The notes under the pieces are model-generated. The model saw nothing but the letters and a program-made list of their open reading frames with translations, had not been told where the DNA came from and made no database searches. From NCBI GenBank assembly GCA_013398275.1, contig VZSE01000583.1:1-64000 (forward strand): a stretch of DNA of 64,000 bases, read 5' to 3'. The translations under genes and the position numbers were made by a program. Source of the stretch: Promerops cafer (Eukaryota > Chordata > Aves > Passeriformes > Nectariniidae). This document shows positions 11,601 to 22,400 of this stretch, piece by piece (positions within the stretch are counted from its first letter, which is position 1; each line of letters begins with the position of its first letter).

Positions 11601-14600
11601 TTAAAAATTGGGATTTTTGGTTATTTAGCGTTGCCATGGCTCGCTGAGTGGGGGAGGAAGCACCGTCCCACTGCCTTTGTGCCATTGCCCTGCTCTTCCT
11701 CCCAGAGCTGCACTGAGAAATGCCCACTCACTGCTTTGGAGCAGTAATGGATGACCAGGAGAGATTGTTCCTTTTTCCTGGGGAGGAAAGGTGACAGGAA
11801 TGAGCCACATCTCAGAGGGTGCTTTAAAAAGGCAGATTTAACTGTGGCTTGAAATACCGACAACCTGGGAAAATAGAATTTTGATCTTTAATGATTAAAC
11901 CAAAGCTGACACCAATTTTTGGTTGGTTTTTTTTACTATTTTAACACCAGATGGCTGCAGATTTTGATGGCACTTCTCAAGAGCACTGATGCAAGGGCTG
12001 ATAGTGCCATGAACATCCTGTGTGACTTAACTGGGGACAAAAGGTAATTTAAATTCCTCATTCGTTTCTACAAACTTGTGCTTTGAGTTGCATGAAACGA
12101 GCCAGGAACAGGCTGTTGGCCACCTTTGCTGTGAGCTTACTGAAGTTTCTATTGCTCTTGTCTTGCCTTCAGCTCTGGTTTTTAACTAAAACTTGGGTTT
12201 TTTTTATCCCCCAACAGGTTCCAGACCCAGTGTCGGGCCATCCTTTCCACAAGTGTTTTACCCTTATGCACCCAGTTGCTGGTAGGGAAGATTTGATTTT
12301 GTATTTCCAGTTTATTTTTATGTAACATGTCCTGTGTCTGCTCTGTGGGTGTAAGAAATGGAATTTTGTCAGGAGAATATTCTCTTTCTCCAATATTTTG
12401 TCCTACATATCCCTAGTTTAACATTCAGTATAAAGTCTGGCCTTGGTTGCAGATTCCCACTGATAATTTCACTTTCAGCTTTGAGTTTTGCTCTTGATGT
12501 GACTTTAATCCCCTGTCAGCAACCTGCTCTGTCTTGGATGGTGATTTTTGCCTTCTAATCTGAGGCATCAGGGTGAGGAGATGACACTGGGTCGTGAGGT
12601 AAAGAATCCCTTTCCTGAAAATCCTTTATTCCAACAGCAAATTTAAAATGTTTTGGTGCAGAAACCTGTCCTGAGGAAGGGGGAAGATTGGTTCTGCTGC
12701 AGAGTGGCAGAGCTGGGCAGTAAAATATTCCCATTTCTCCAGATGAGTAGCAGGACAATAATTTCATAACTTTCACATTGCTTGGGGCTCTTCGTCCTGA
12801 ACATTCCCTGCTGGAATTCCAGCTGCAGCAGCTCTTGTGTGCCCTGAGGGGAGGGACTGCAGGAAACGTCCCCACCTCGGGATGAGGGAGCACGAAATGC
12901 ACCCAGGAGAGCAGGACGAGGAGGGGAATCCGCAGCCCTTGGCTCGAACAGAGCGACCCTGGGGTGCCCGTGGCCAGCGGGCTGGTGGCCCGTGCCAGTG
13001 GCTCGCGTGCCGTGCCGGGCAGCCCGGGCACCGCTGGCTCGCGGCAGGCAGTGCTGGCAGGCCTGCTGAAGCAACCTGGGGAGCCCTTTGGGTGCTCCCC
13101 TCACAGCCCTGGGCCCTTCACTCCACCTGGGCTTCTGGGGGAAGGTCTCAGAGCAGCCCGCCCTCCGCCGTGTCCCCTAGAAGTGGCCCCTTGCAGGTCA
13201 GCACAGTCCTCAAAAGCAGAAGGTTCGGGGGGTGGGATGTGCAGCATCTCAGACATCCCAAGCTCGGGGCGTGCAGCTTTGGCCACCAAACACTCGGGCT
13301 TTGTCACAGAGCTGTCCTCAGCCCTGCCTGTCCCAGAACTTTTCCTGCCCCGGGAGGCTGAGGAAGGGCCTGGGAGCTGATCTGCCTGCCCTGCTCCCAC
13401 ACAGGATGGGTGCCCTGCTGCCAGCAGCCCTGGGCACCAGCAGCGTGTGCTCGCAGTGCTGGGGCTGATGATGAACCTGCTGCTTGAATCCAATGGCACC
13501 ATCCAGGTAGGCAACGTCTGGGAATTTTATAAAAGATTACGGTGTTGCGGGTTATTTTTAAGGGTAGTTGACAATTTAAGTAGGCTGAAAAGTGAAAAAA
13601 AAAAAAATACAGAATTTTCTCCTCTGCCACCACCTCCAATATGTAAACAGCTATGAGGAAAAAACAGTGTAAAGTGCATAAATTATCTTTCCGAAGCGGT
13701 ATAAATGTTTTGTTTGGAATCACTCCCCAGTTGTGCCGTGTTCCGAGATCCTGGTTGCATTCCAAAATTATCCAAAGCTCAGGATTCCATCAGGAAGGCA
13801 GAATTTAAGTTCCCCCAGGGTGGTGCAGAGCTGGTAACTCCCTGGTGTCCCCTGATCTCCAGGGGATTCATTTGTCCATTTCTGCTCCAGCCCTTCCAGC
13901 CAGAGCTGGAGCCGAGTTGTCCCCGAGTTTTCCCTGTGTTTTCCCTGTGTTTTCCCTGTGTTTTCCCTGTGTTTTCCCTGAGTTTTCCCTGAGTTTTCCC
14001 TGAGTTGTCCCCGAGTTGTCCCCGAGTTGTCCCCGTGTTTTCCCTGAGTTTTCCCCGTGTTTTCCCTGTGTTTTCCCTGAGTTTTCCCCGTGTTTTCCCT
14101 GAGTTTTCCCCGTGTTTTCCCTGTGTTTTCCCTGAGTTTTCCCTGTGTTTTCCAGGACTTTGCTGTGCCCATCAGTGGCAGGTGCCTGGCTCTGCTCAGC
14201 CATCAGGATGGAAGGATTGTCACAGTAAGTCACCAACAGAAGCGGGGTTTGGCTCTCCTGAGCCCTTCAGAGCAAACTTCTGCCTTGTGCAGGAGGCTTT
14301 GAAGCCTAAAACATTCCTAATAGCAATAAAGAAACAACAGACCACTTTTATATTCATTTTTATATGGTTTGATGCAAGAGGTTTTCAAGCTTCTCTTGAA
14401 ATCTGTTTAATAGAAGCTCTTACAAACCATTTCAGTGGAGAAGCAAAGGAGCAAGAGCAATTTGGGTGTTCAGCAGCTGTTTCTCTTTGCTGTTCCTGTA
14501 TGGGAATCACAGCTGTACTCCTGGGAATGGGGTGGGACTCCAGGGAGAGCAGCTCCTCCAGGCAGGGGCAGATGTGGCCTCTGAGTCCCTTCCCTGGGCT

Positions 14601-17510
14601 CTCAGGAACTGTTCTGAGCTGTTTTACTCCTCCCAGTGCCAGCAGGGCTGGGCTGGTCTCTACCAGGAGTTTGTATTTTTATTTTTTAATGAATAAACAC
14701 CCAGGGAGTTGTGCTGGTCCCAGTTTGGGCTCATCTCTCCCTGTGCTGAAGCTCTGCTGTGCTCAGTCCCCAGCAAACAACAAAAAAGCCACATCCTAAA
14801 GATGTTCTTTGTTAGATTCTGTAGTTCTGGGATTGTCTTAATTTCTGTGAATTCCTCCTCATAGCACTTCAATTACTTCAGTCTTACTGTGCAAGAAACA
14901 AAACAATTAAGCTGCCTGGACCAATAAACATTTGGTTTTGCTTCTCTCTCCTTTTCCCCTCCTTTAGAGAGCCATTGGAGTGCTGAGCCGTGTCCTGCCA
15001 GCGTCTCCCTCAGCAGTGGAGGAGGTGGTGAAAGGAGGAGTGGTGAAGAAAATGCTCAAATTCTTGAAAGTAAATCCAGCTTGCTTTATTTCTGCCTGCA
15101 TTGTCCCCCCAGCAAATCTACCTCCCCTGTGTTCCTCCTGCTTTCCCTGGAGGATGTGTCTGCCTCCTTGTCCATTGTTACAGCACTCCCAGGTGTCATT
15201 TTAAGCCTTTTTCTAATTTTTTTTTAATTCTTATTTTAATTTTTGCTGTGTATCTGTGTCCAGCAAGTGTGGATTATGCAGATCAAGTTAGTCTAGAAAA
15301 AATCCATGGCACTGGGCTCTTGTCAAGGGGAGTTGATTTGAGAAGGACTGGCCTGCAGAGATCCAGGGAATTTTGTGTGTTCATTACTGGCAGGAATTAA
15401 ACGAGTTTTAGGTGGTTCTCAGCCTGTGTTCACCACGAGATAAATGCCCCGTGAAGGTTTTCATTTGATATTTGGGCTCAGGCCTGGGGAGCACCTGAGT
15501 GTCCCCAGACTGTTCTGGGGCACAGTGGGGATGAGCTGTTTGTTCCCTCTGCCTTCATCCATCAGGCTGGGGGACAGCTCACATCCAGCTATGCCATAAA
15601 GATCCTTTCCATCTGCACCAAGAGCAGCAGGAGAGCTCAGGAAGAGCTGCTGAAGTGGGATAAAAGTAAGTGAAACTTCTGACCTCCAGGGGCTGGGGTT
15701 GTTCGTGGTGCCCTCCATGGGGATATTGGCCTGGCACTGAAAGCAGCTGGAGCTGGGGGCAGAGGGGTGGTCCCAGAGCAGATTTGGGGTATTTCTGATC
15801 TCTCTGCTCTGCTCTGTGGTACAGCCCTGCTTGATTGCTTTAAAACCCAGCCCCAAGCAGTGCTAATGGAACTGCAGCAGAGAATACTGAGATGTCATTG
15901 GAATGGCTGAACCTGGCAAGGAGCTGTCAGTGCCTGCAGTTCAGCCTGCACCCCGAGGATCTCCTCTCTTGAAGAGCCTCTCAGAGCATCCTCCCTTCTG
16001 TGCAGCCCAGATCCCCCTCACTGTCAGCTGCACACAGAGCTTTCATTGCCTCAAATCAGCAGCCACACTTCACCCTCCTCCTCTCCACCAAAACTCTGGG
16101 TAAAGTCACTAATTGTTATTTTGTCAGCTCTGTTTGCCAGGGGAAGCCTCCCAGGTGAGGAAGCCAGGGCTGTATTTATCAAGCCAGTGTTCAGTGGTCT
16201 CTAAATGTTCAGGATTCTGTGGCCTGAGATGTTGCTGCTGCTTTCAGGTGTCAGAGCCAGAACTCTCTGCTGTCCTTAGGGGCAGCTCCCAGATGAGCTG
16301 AGCTGCTTTGGTAGCTCTGGATGCACACAAAGCTTTTTTTATGTTCCTTTTCCCAGCTGTTCTTCCCACAACAGCATTTCTGGTTCAAGGCATTTAACGT
16401 GGCACGTTCAGCTCTCTGTGAGAGAGACATCTGGGCAAGTGGAGCTGAGGCAGCCTCCTGGATGCTGAAACAGCCATGAAATTCCCTTGCTCCCCCAGGG
16501 TTCCTAGGGAAACAGCAGCAAACTCACTGCCTGCAGCCAGCAGGGACCAGCTGGAGCAGCTCTGGGTGTGCCTAACAGAGATTCCCCCTCCCGCCAGGGT
16601 TCCAAGTGCTGCTGAAGCTGCTGGAGGCAGGGGATGAGCTGGTTGTGGGGAATGCAGCTTTCTGCCTCAGCCAGTGCCTGCTGCTCCCCGGGGCAGCATC
16701 CTCCCTGCTGGGCTCCAGCGTGGTGCAGCTGCTGCTCAGGCAGGCTGGGGGGGATGCCCAGAGAACCTCGGTGCAGCAGAACTCAGCCATTGCCCTGGGC
16801 AGGCTCTGTGTGGCTGAGCCAAGGTAGGCCCCAAAACTCCCTTTTTTTACTCCCCTGATTTGTTGTTAGGTGGTGATCCCTGAAAAACCAGCCAGTGTTG
16901 AGTCAAAGCTAGAATTATTAGGTTAATTTCTGTAAATACTCCATGAATTCTCTTTCCTTCCCCCAGCCAGAATTCCCCCTTGTGATCCTGTGCCCAAATC
17001 CTGCTTTAGGGCTCCTGGGGTGTCCATTCTGTCTCCACATCATCCCAGGAGCTCATTGAGCTGTGCTGGAACAGCAGAAGTGATGTGAGAAGTCTGTAGA
17101 TCCCAAATGAGCAGCAGAGAAAGTATCAGCCCTGAGATTTGTCTAAAACAGCAGAGATAGAAGGGAAACTCCTTATTTTCTCAGTTTTGTTAATCTGAAA
17201 TGCCACCCATTTGAAGAATATTATTTATGTGCCTTTCTGAGGGCAATAATAATCTAAAAACTCTGTACTGAGAATATCTGTATTAACTCTGTGTTGTTAT
17301 TATTACCTAGAAACTCTGTTTTAAGAGGAATTCATTGAGTATAGCATTAAACACCCCTGAATGCTTGGGCAGAGCAGTGAAAGCTTAAAACTTTAATTTT
17401 TAGTCACCACCTGTTCCCCCTGTTGTCTCTCCAGGCACATCCCTCAGCTGAGGAAGCTCAATGGCTTGGCCATCCTGAACTCCTCCATGAAATACGTGCA
17501 CAGCAGCTGA
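5663..17510 (+). CDS. TTC12: TTC12, tetratricopeptide repeat protein 12 (dynein-arm assembly factor), 20 exons
   Basis: Exons read from splice sites and frame: 5663-5726, 6262-6410, 6690-6720, 7201-7278, 7641-7762, 8244-8303, 8615-8686, 9040-9100, 9188-9376, 9891-9957, 10475-10563, 11142-11307, 11951-12043, 12218-12281, 13405-13506, 14156-14224, 14968-15069, 15566-15665, 16598-16823, 17435-17510. All junctions keep frame and give 659 residues. The start MLRDEDTEADFQ and end KYVHSS match the human protein closely. Exons 5-8 encode the TPR block (ALKEQGNEAF, YTNRAQAYLKL, AYFLMGKAHLGL). The C-terminal half is armadillo-like (LGLMMNLLLE, GVVKKMLKFLK, GNAAFCLSQCL). The family acts in the cytoplasm in preassembly of axonemal dynein arms. 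Human TTC12 has about 705 residues. About 40 are missing between exons 14 and 15, where I find no matching exon in 12282-13404, so an exon is either diverged or lost. Confidence 0.93.
6036..6140 (+). mobile_element. CR1 LINE 3'-end fragment
   Basis: The tail ...TTCCAACCCAAACCATTCC followed by a TTCTGTGATT-type end is the usual 3' terminus of avian CR1 elements in sense orientation. It is preceded by the GTCCCTGCCCATGG segment. It is a short 5'-truncated copy in TTC12 intron 1. Confidence 0.8.
13915..14150. repeat. 11-bp minisatellite abutting a TTC12 splice acceptor
   Basis: About twenty 11-bp units of GTTTTCCCTGT, GTTTTCCCTGA or GTTGTCCCCGA type run from 13915 into the polypyrimidine tract of the acceptor at 14155. 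The last unit ends TTTTCCAG, the splice site itself, with coding sequence starting at 14156. Copy-number change would therefore alter the branch-point and pyrimidine region of this exon. Confidence 0.92.
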
Positions 17511-17572
17511 ACTCTTCAGAAAGCTCCCACAAGTGCCCTTCATCTCACTTGCTGTTGAGTTTTCTTTGCTTT

Positions 17573-17578
17573 AATAAA
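17573..17578 (+). terminator. TTC12: TTC12 poly(A) signal
   Basis: AATAAA lies 63 bases after the TTC12 stop codon (17508-17510), in a short AT-rich 3' UTR. Cleavage would be expected near 17590-17600. Confidence 0.7.
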
Positions 17579-18629
17579 ATTAATTCAAAGCACATCAACT
17601 TTTCAGTGGCTTTTTGGAGTGGTTTTGGTCCCCCACAGAAGCCAGTGAAACAATATCAGGAGGAAGAAGTGAATTTATTATCTCAGCTACCAACCAAAAT
17701 ACCACCTTGTGTTAGGTTGTCTTTGTTTTAATAATTGAGATAAATTTAATTAATGGCCATAAATACAGCATAGCTTTTTTTTTTTCCCCTTGGTTTTGAA
17801 CACAGGAAACAGAAGATTTTATTACATTTCTGTGAAGAATAAGCACAGGCCAGTCCAGTTTGAGTTTGAAGTGGCTCCTCAGCTCTCCAGCTCCCCTCCT
17901 TGACTCCTGGGGTGTCAGTTCTGTGGGGACCCTTTGTCCTGATGAATTTTCCATCAGCTCTTTTTGCAAAGAGCAGCTGAATCAGCCTCCCACTGGAGGG
18001 GAGGGGGATTCTTGCATGGAAGGCGTGCAGTGGATCGTCTCACTTGAATCATCTGGGCACGTTTTGGGGCTCCACCTGCCCAGACAGGTACCAAAGCCCA
18101 CCTGGAGGGTTCAGGTGCTCTGCGGGTGCCAGGAATTTTCCCTCCCAGGCAGTGGGAAAAGCTGCAGAGCCCTGACCTTGGTTCTGCCAGGGAGGTGAGG
18201 GGCAGGGCTGGGCTGGCAGTGGGATCTGGATTGGCAGCCTCAGCCTGCAGAATGGGCTCTTGTTGTCCCCAGGGAGCCTCCCTGCCCGTCCCAGCTTCCT
18301 TGGGGCCCTTTTCTGCCTTCTGCTCAGGTGTTCACTGCCCTCAGACAGGCAGGGCTGTGTCAGCCTCTTCTCTCCTGGCCCTCAGCCTGGCTGCAGGCTT
18401 GGCTCAGTGCTCCTGTGCCTGGCACGGAGAGATTCCTGCTGCCTACAGGGGACTATTTACAGTTATCTGGGGGCTTTTTGGCTAAAATAAAGGGTGTGGC
18501 TGTGATTGTGCCCAAGAAGCCTCCATGGGCTCTTAGCAAGGTTTGAGTTCTGTGCTTGTTTCACTGTGGGTTCTGTTCCTCCCTGGGGTCCAGGCTGATC
18601 CCCGTGGATGTTTTTATTGGCACAAACTG

Positions 18630-18631
<2 letters not shown>

Positions 18632-18674
<43 letters not shown>

Positions 18675-18702
18675 NAAAAAAAAAAAAAAAAAAAAAAAAA
18701 AA
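18632..18702. repeat. Poly(A) tract of about 71 bases containing an N
   Basis: A pure A homopolymer broken only by an N at 18675. Its true length is not resolved by the assembly. Confidence 0.95.
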
Positions 18703-18765
18703 TCAGAATTGTGGATAATATAAATATAATATCTGAATATATAATTCAGATAAATACAGAATTGT

Positions 18766-19250
18766 TCAGTTAAAAAGGACCTACACCATCACCCAGTCCA
18801 GCTGCCTGAGCACTCCAGGGCTGAACAGAAGCCAAAGTGTGTTCAGGGCATTGGACAAAACCCCCTCTCCAGAAAGCCTTTGCAGTATTTTACCCCCTTC
18901 TTGCTTAAAAAATGTCTCCTAATACCCAGTTTGAGCTCAGCAGCTCCCCATCCACGTCCTCCACGTCTCCATGGCCTCCTGGGGAAGCTGCAGGGAGCCA
19001 GGAGGTCTCCCCTGAGCCTCCTTCTCCCCAAGGGGACAATGCCAGAGCCCTGAGCCTGGCAGGCACTCCCAGCCCTGCCCCAGCCCTGTTCCCCTCCTCT
19101 GGGTGCATCCAAGCCCCTCCACATCCTCAGCCAGCCCTCCAGGGAGGGTTTTAACTCTTCCCCCAGGGCTGCACGAGCACCTTCTCGTGTTCACAGTCAC
19201 ATTTTCCACCTTTTGGACGTAAAATCCACCTGACCACGCTCTGTTCTTTT
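18766..19250 (-). mobile_element. CR1 LINE fragment, reverse orientation
   Basis: The plus strand reads as the reverse complement of a CR1 3' region. Landmarks are AAAGGACCTACACCATCACC, AAAAATGTCTCCTAATACCC and CTCCCCTGAGCCTCCTTCTC, in the order expected for an antisense copy. The copy is old and diverged, and its far edge is uncertain. Confidence 0.7.
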
Positions 19251-19333
19251 GTTCAAAACCGATTGATTCCAATTGGTGCAGGGTTTTTTTTTTTTCCTGG
19301 AACAGGTAATTGGTTGGTGCCTGGCCTAAGCTC

Positions 19334-19342
19334 TTATAAAGT
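19334..19342 (+). promoter_or_regulatory. TATA box of the ZP-module gene
   Basis: The string TTATAAAGT lies about 105 bases before the start codon at 19446, which would put transcription start near 19365. A focused TATA promoter suits a tissue-restricted secreted or membrane glycoprotein, in contrast to the CpG promoter of TTC12. Confidence 0.5.
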
Positions 19343-19445
19343 AACCCAACCCTCTGCCCTCCAGAGCAAGCAGCAAATGCCCATTGCTGGGAGGCAGCAG
19401 TGGCTCCTCAGGGAGCTGCTTCCAGGTGGGACATTCTGTCCTGGG

Positions 19446-22400
19446 ATGGCTCAGGAGCTGCTCCACGAGATGCAGGAGAAATTCCCCATCTTTGTCCTGC
19501 TGGCAGCCGGACTGTTGGATTTGTCTGGTGAGTGATGGGCTTTGTTCTGCTCTCCAGAGTTGCTGCTTTTCTGCCTCTTTTGCTCTGTTCTCCGTGGTGT
19601 GCCACCTGCCTCCCAGCTCTGGGATGAAGCAGCAGCTTCTCCCTGTGTGTGCAGCCCAGGGTTTGGGTGAAATGGGTTCATCTGCGGGGTGTGAGTGCCC
19701 CTCAGCAGGACATTGCTGCGCTGCTCAGTCCCCAAAGAAAACATTGTCTCTTTAGGGGAAAACAAATTAAAATTCCCTTTTCCTGGGCGATTCCAAGCAG
19801 CACTGAGGATCAGGCTGGTGCTGCTGGAGGCTTGGTCAGAATCCCCTTTTCCAGGCACCCTGACACGTTGTGCTGCCTCTCCTTTGGGAACAGCTGTCCT
19901 GCCAGATATTTCTGACAGCATGAAATCAGGGCTGGGTTTGTGCTGCTGCTGCCCCAGCCGAGCTCCTGGGGCTGCTGTCACTCACAGCAGGGCTCCAGCC
20001 TTGCCTTTCCCCCTGCTGGGTGCCTGGCAGCATCCCTGGGAGGGCACAGAAATTAACTGTGCTGGTGGAAGCAGTGCTGTGTCCTCGGGCAGGCTGTTCT
20101 CTTCAGCAAAGAGAAATGGCTAAGAATCTTCTACCTAATCAACAATTTTCTTCTTTTTGTCAAGCTGCTAAACCTCTGCTTTGCCTTTGTCAAAAACCAC
20201 AATTTAAATGCATAACACTTAAGCTTTTAGATTCGTGTCTTTCCTGGCAGGTGCCTAAGGAAAAATGCTTAAGGTTTTTTAGGGAGGAAAATCCATTTCA
20301 ATCTGTAATTTGGAACATCAACCTTCTGATGTGGAGACAGAAAAAGTAAAATGTGTGGAGAAAATAATAACTTTTTAAACCAAGGGTCTGCCTTTTCCAG
20401 TGACAAAGTGGCTGCTTTGGGTTTGAGAAGTTGCTGTGTTCTCTCTGCCCTGTGTCAAAACAGAAAAACTGCTCTGTGCCCGGGCACCCTGAAGGGATCA
20501 GGAGACTCCTGATGGCACTGGGACTCTGGTGGAGGGCTAAGGGAGAGCCAGGGGAGGGAGCTCATTTGGGTTTATTTTAATCTTGCTTTGCTGTGCAAGA
20601 GCTCCCAGCCTGTCCTTGGCCAGAGAGTTTTTCTCTCCCTGCACCTTCAGTGGAGAGCAAGGGTTCCTCTCTGGCTGGGTCATGCCTTGGGTCCTGGGAC
20701 TGGGACTGGGACTGGGACTGGGACTGGGACTGGGACAGGGACTGGGACTGGGAATGGGAATGGGGCTGGGAATGGGGCTGGGAATGGGAATGGGAATGGG
20801 ATGGGAATGGCACTGGGACTGGGAATGGGACTGGCNTGGGAATGGGAATGGCACTGGCACTGGGAATGGCACTGGGACTGGGAATGGGACTGGCACTGGC
20901 AGTGGCCCTGGCACTGGGACTGGCACTGGCAGTGGCCCTGGCCCTGGCCCTGGCACCGGCACTGGCACTGGCAGTGCCAGAGCTGCCGTGTGGCTCGGGT
21001 GCAGGCACTGCCTGCTCAGTTCAGTGTGCCGGGGTGCTGCTGGAGCAGTTTGAGGCTCACTGCAGCTGAGCCCCAGCTGTTCTCTGTCCCCAGGTGCCCC
21101 CAGGGGTGGCCGTGCTGGCACTGGGGTGCTGGCCCTGAGCTCTGCTGGAGCCGCCCAGCCCAGGGCCCGGAGCGGCGCCGTGGCCGCCACCGAGGGCGGC
21201 TGGCCTGAGGTGACCTTTCACTCCCGGAGCCCCGGAGCTGACCCCGCCGCTGGAGCAGCCTCTGCCTCCGTGTCCCACGCAGGGAGAGCTGCAAACAGAA
21301 CAGCCCTGCTGCCTGGGGCCGTGCCCGGGAGCCCGGCGGGGCTGCACGCAGCAGCCCTGAGAGCCCGGGATGGACACACATCTCCTGGGAAGCTCCGGAG
21401 CGGCTCCACGCTGGGGTCACAGGCCCCCACAGCTCGGGCACTGCAAAGAGAACCAGAGGGTGCTCCTGGGGCTGGTCTCAGCCCTCCCAGCTCCAGCTCT
21501 GGGCTGCCCCAGCCCTTTCCCAGGTCCCAGGACTCTCCCCAGGTCACAGCTCTCTCTTCCCCTGCTGTCATCAAGCAGAGGGAGGTGCCAAGCCCTAAAA
21601 CGTCTCTTCTGACCCCAACGCTCGATTTTCATCCGCCAAGAAGAGAAATGGCAGCACCTGCATTCCCAAGAACGGCAGCACCTGCATTCCCAAGAACGGC
21701 AGCACCTGCATTTCCCCCCAGAGCCGGGATTTCTCTGGGAGGAGCAGGGCAGGGCTGGCTGCCCACAGGAATGCTTCCCCCCGGGAACAGGCCCGCGGAC
21801 ACGGACCCTGCAGCCCAGCCTGACCCCAGGGCAGGGCTGACACCTGCCCGCCTGGGGAGGGCTCAGAGCTTGCATGCTGGAGCGACAGCCTCTGCAATCC
21901 CACCCCAGCCAGCTCCAGGGGACCTTGGCTCAGTCTATTCCAGAGCAACACAGGCCAGGCCCCTTCGGTTTTCCCCTCCTCTGTCTCTGCAGCAGGAAAC
22001 CACAGGCAGCAAAGGCAGAAATTCACCCTCAGCTGTACCAAACGGTTCTGGACACCCAGCCCAGCTGCCTGCTCCTCACACCCTCCCGCCAGGCAGCGTC
22101 AATTCTCCTGCATTCCTCAGGGAAGCTCCAGCTCCTGATGAATTCCTTCCATCTCCATCCCAGGCTGGCACAACTGATGGACAACAGCCCCTCTCTTTGC
22201 ACAGGGCTCTCAACTGCACCAAACTTGTTCCCCCAGAGACCAACAGGAGCTCTCAGGAAATGGCACTTCTAGGAGATGCTGTTCCTTGGGCAGTGACAGG
22301 GAAACCTGGAAAATCTCCCTCTCCTGAGAGCCCACAGCCTTCTCTGAGCTCATCCTCATTAATCCAGTTGTGGTTTTCCACATTTAAACCTTCCCCAACT

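Larger units (their letters stand above)
17600..19330. other. Intergenic region between TTC12 and the ZP-module gene
   Basis: No gene is recognised. It holds GC-rich unique sequence (17850-18600), an interrupted poly(A) tract (18632-18702, N at 18675) and a CR1 fragment. Confidence 0.6.

Noticed and set aside
12837..13380. Two overlapping plus-strand frames in the TTC12 intron before exon 15
   Set aside because: Neither resembles the missing TTC12 armadillo segment, and both are explained by local GC richness.
20537..21208. Overlapping 150-217-codon frames on both strands in the hexamer repeat
   Set aside because: A 6-bp repeat without stops is open in several frames at once; the codons are pure repeat translation.
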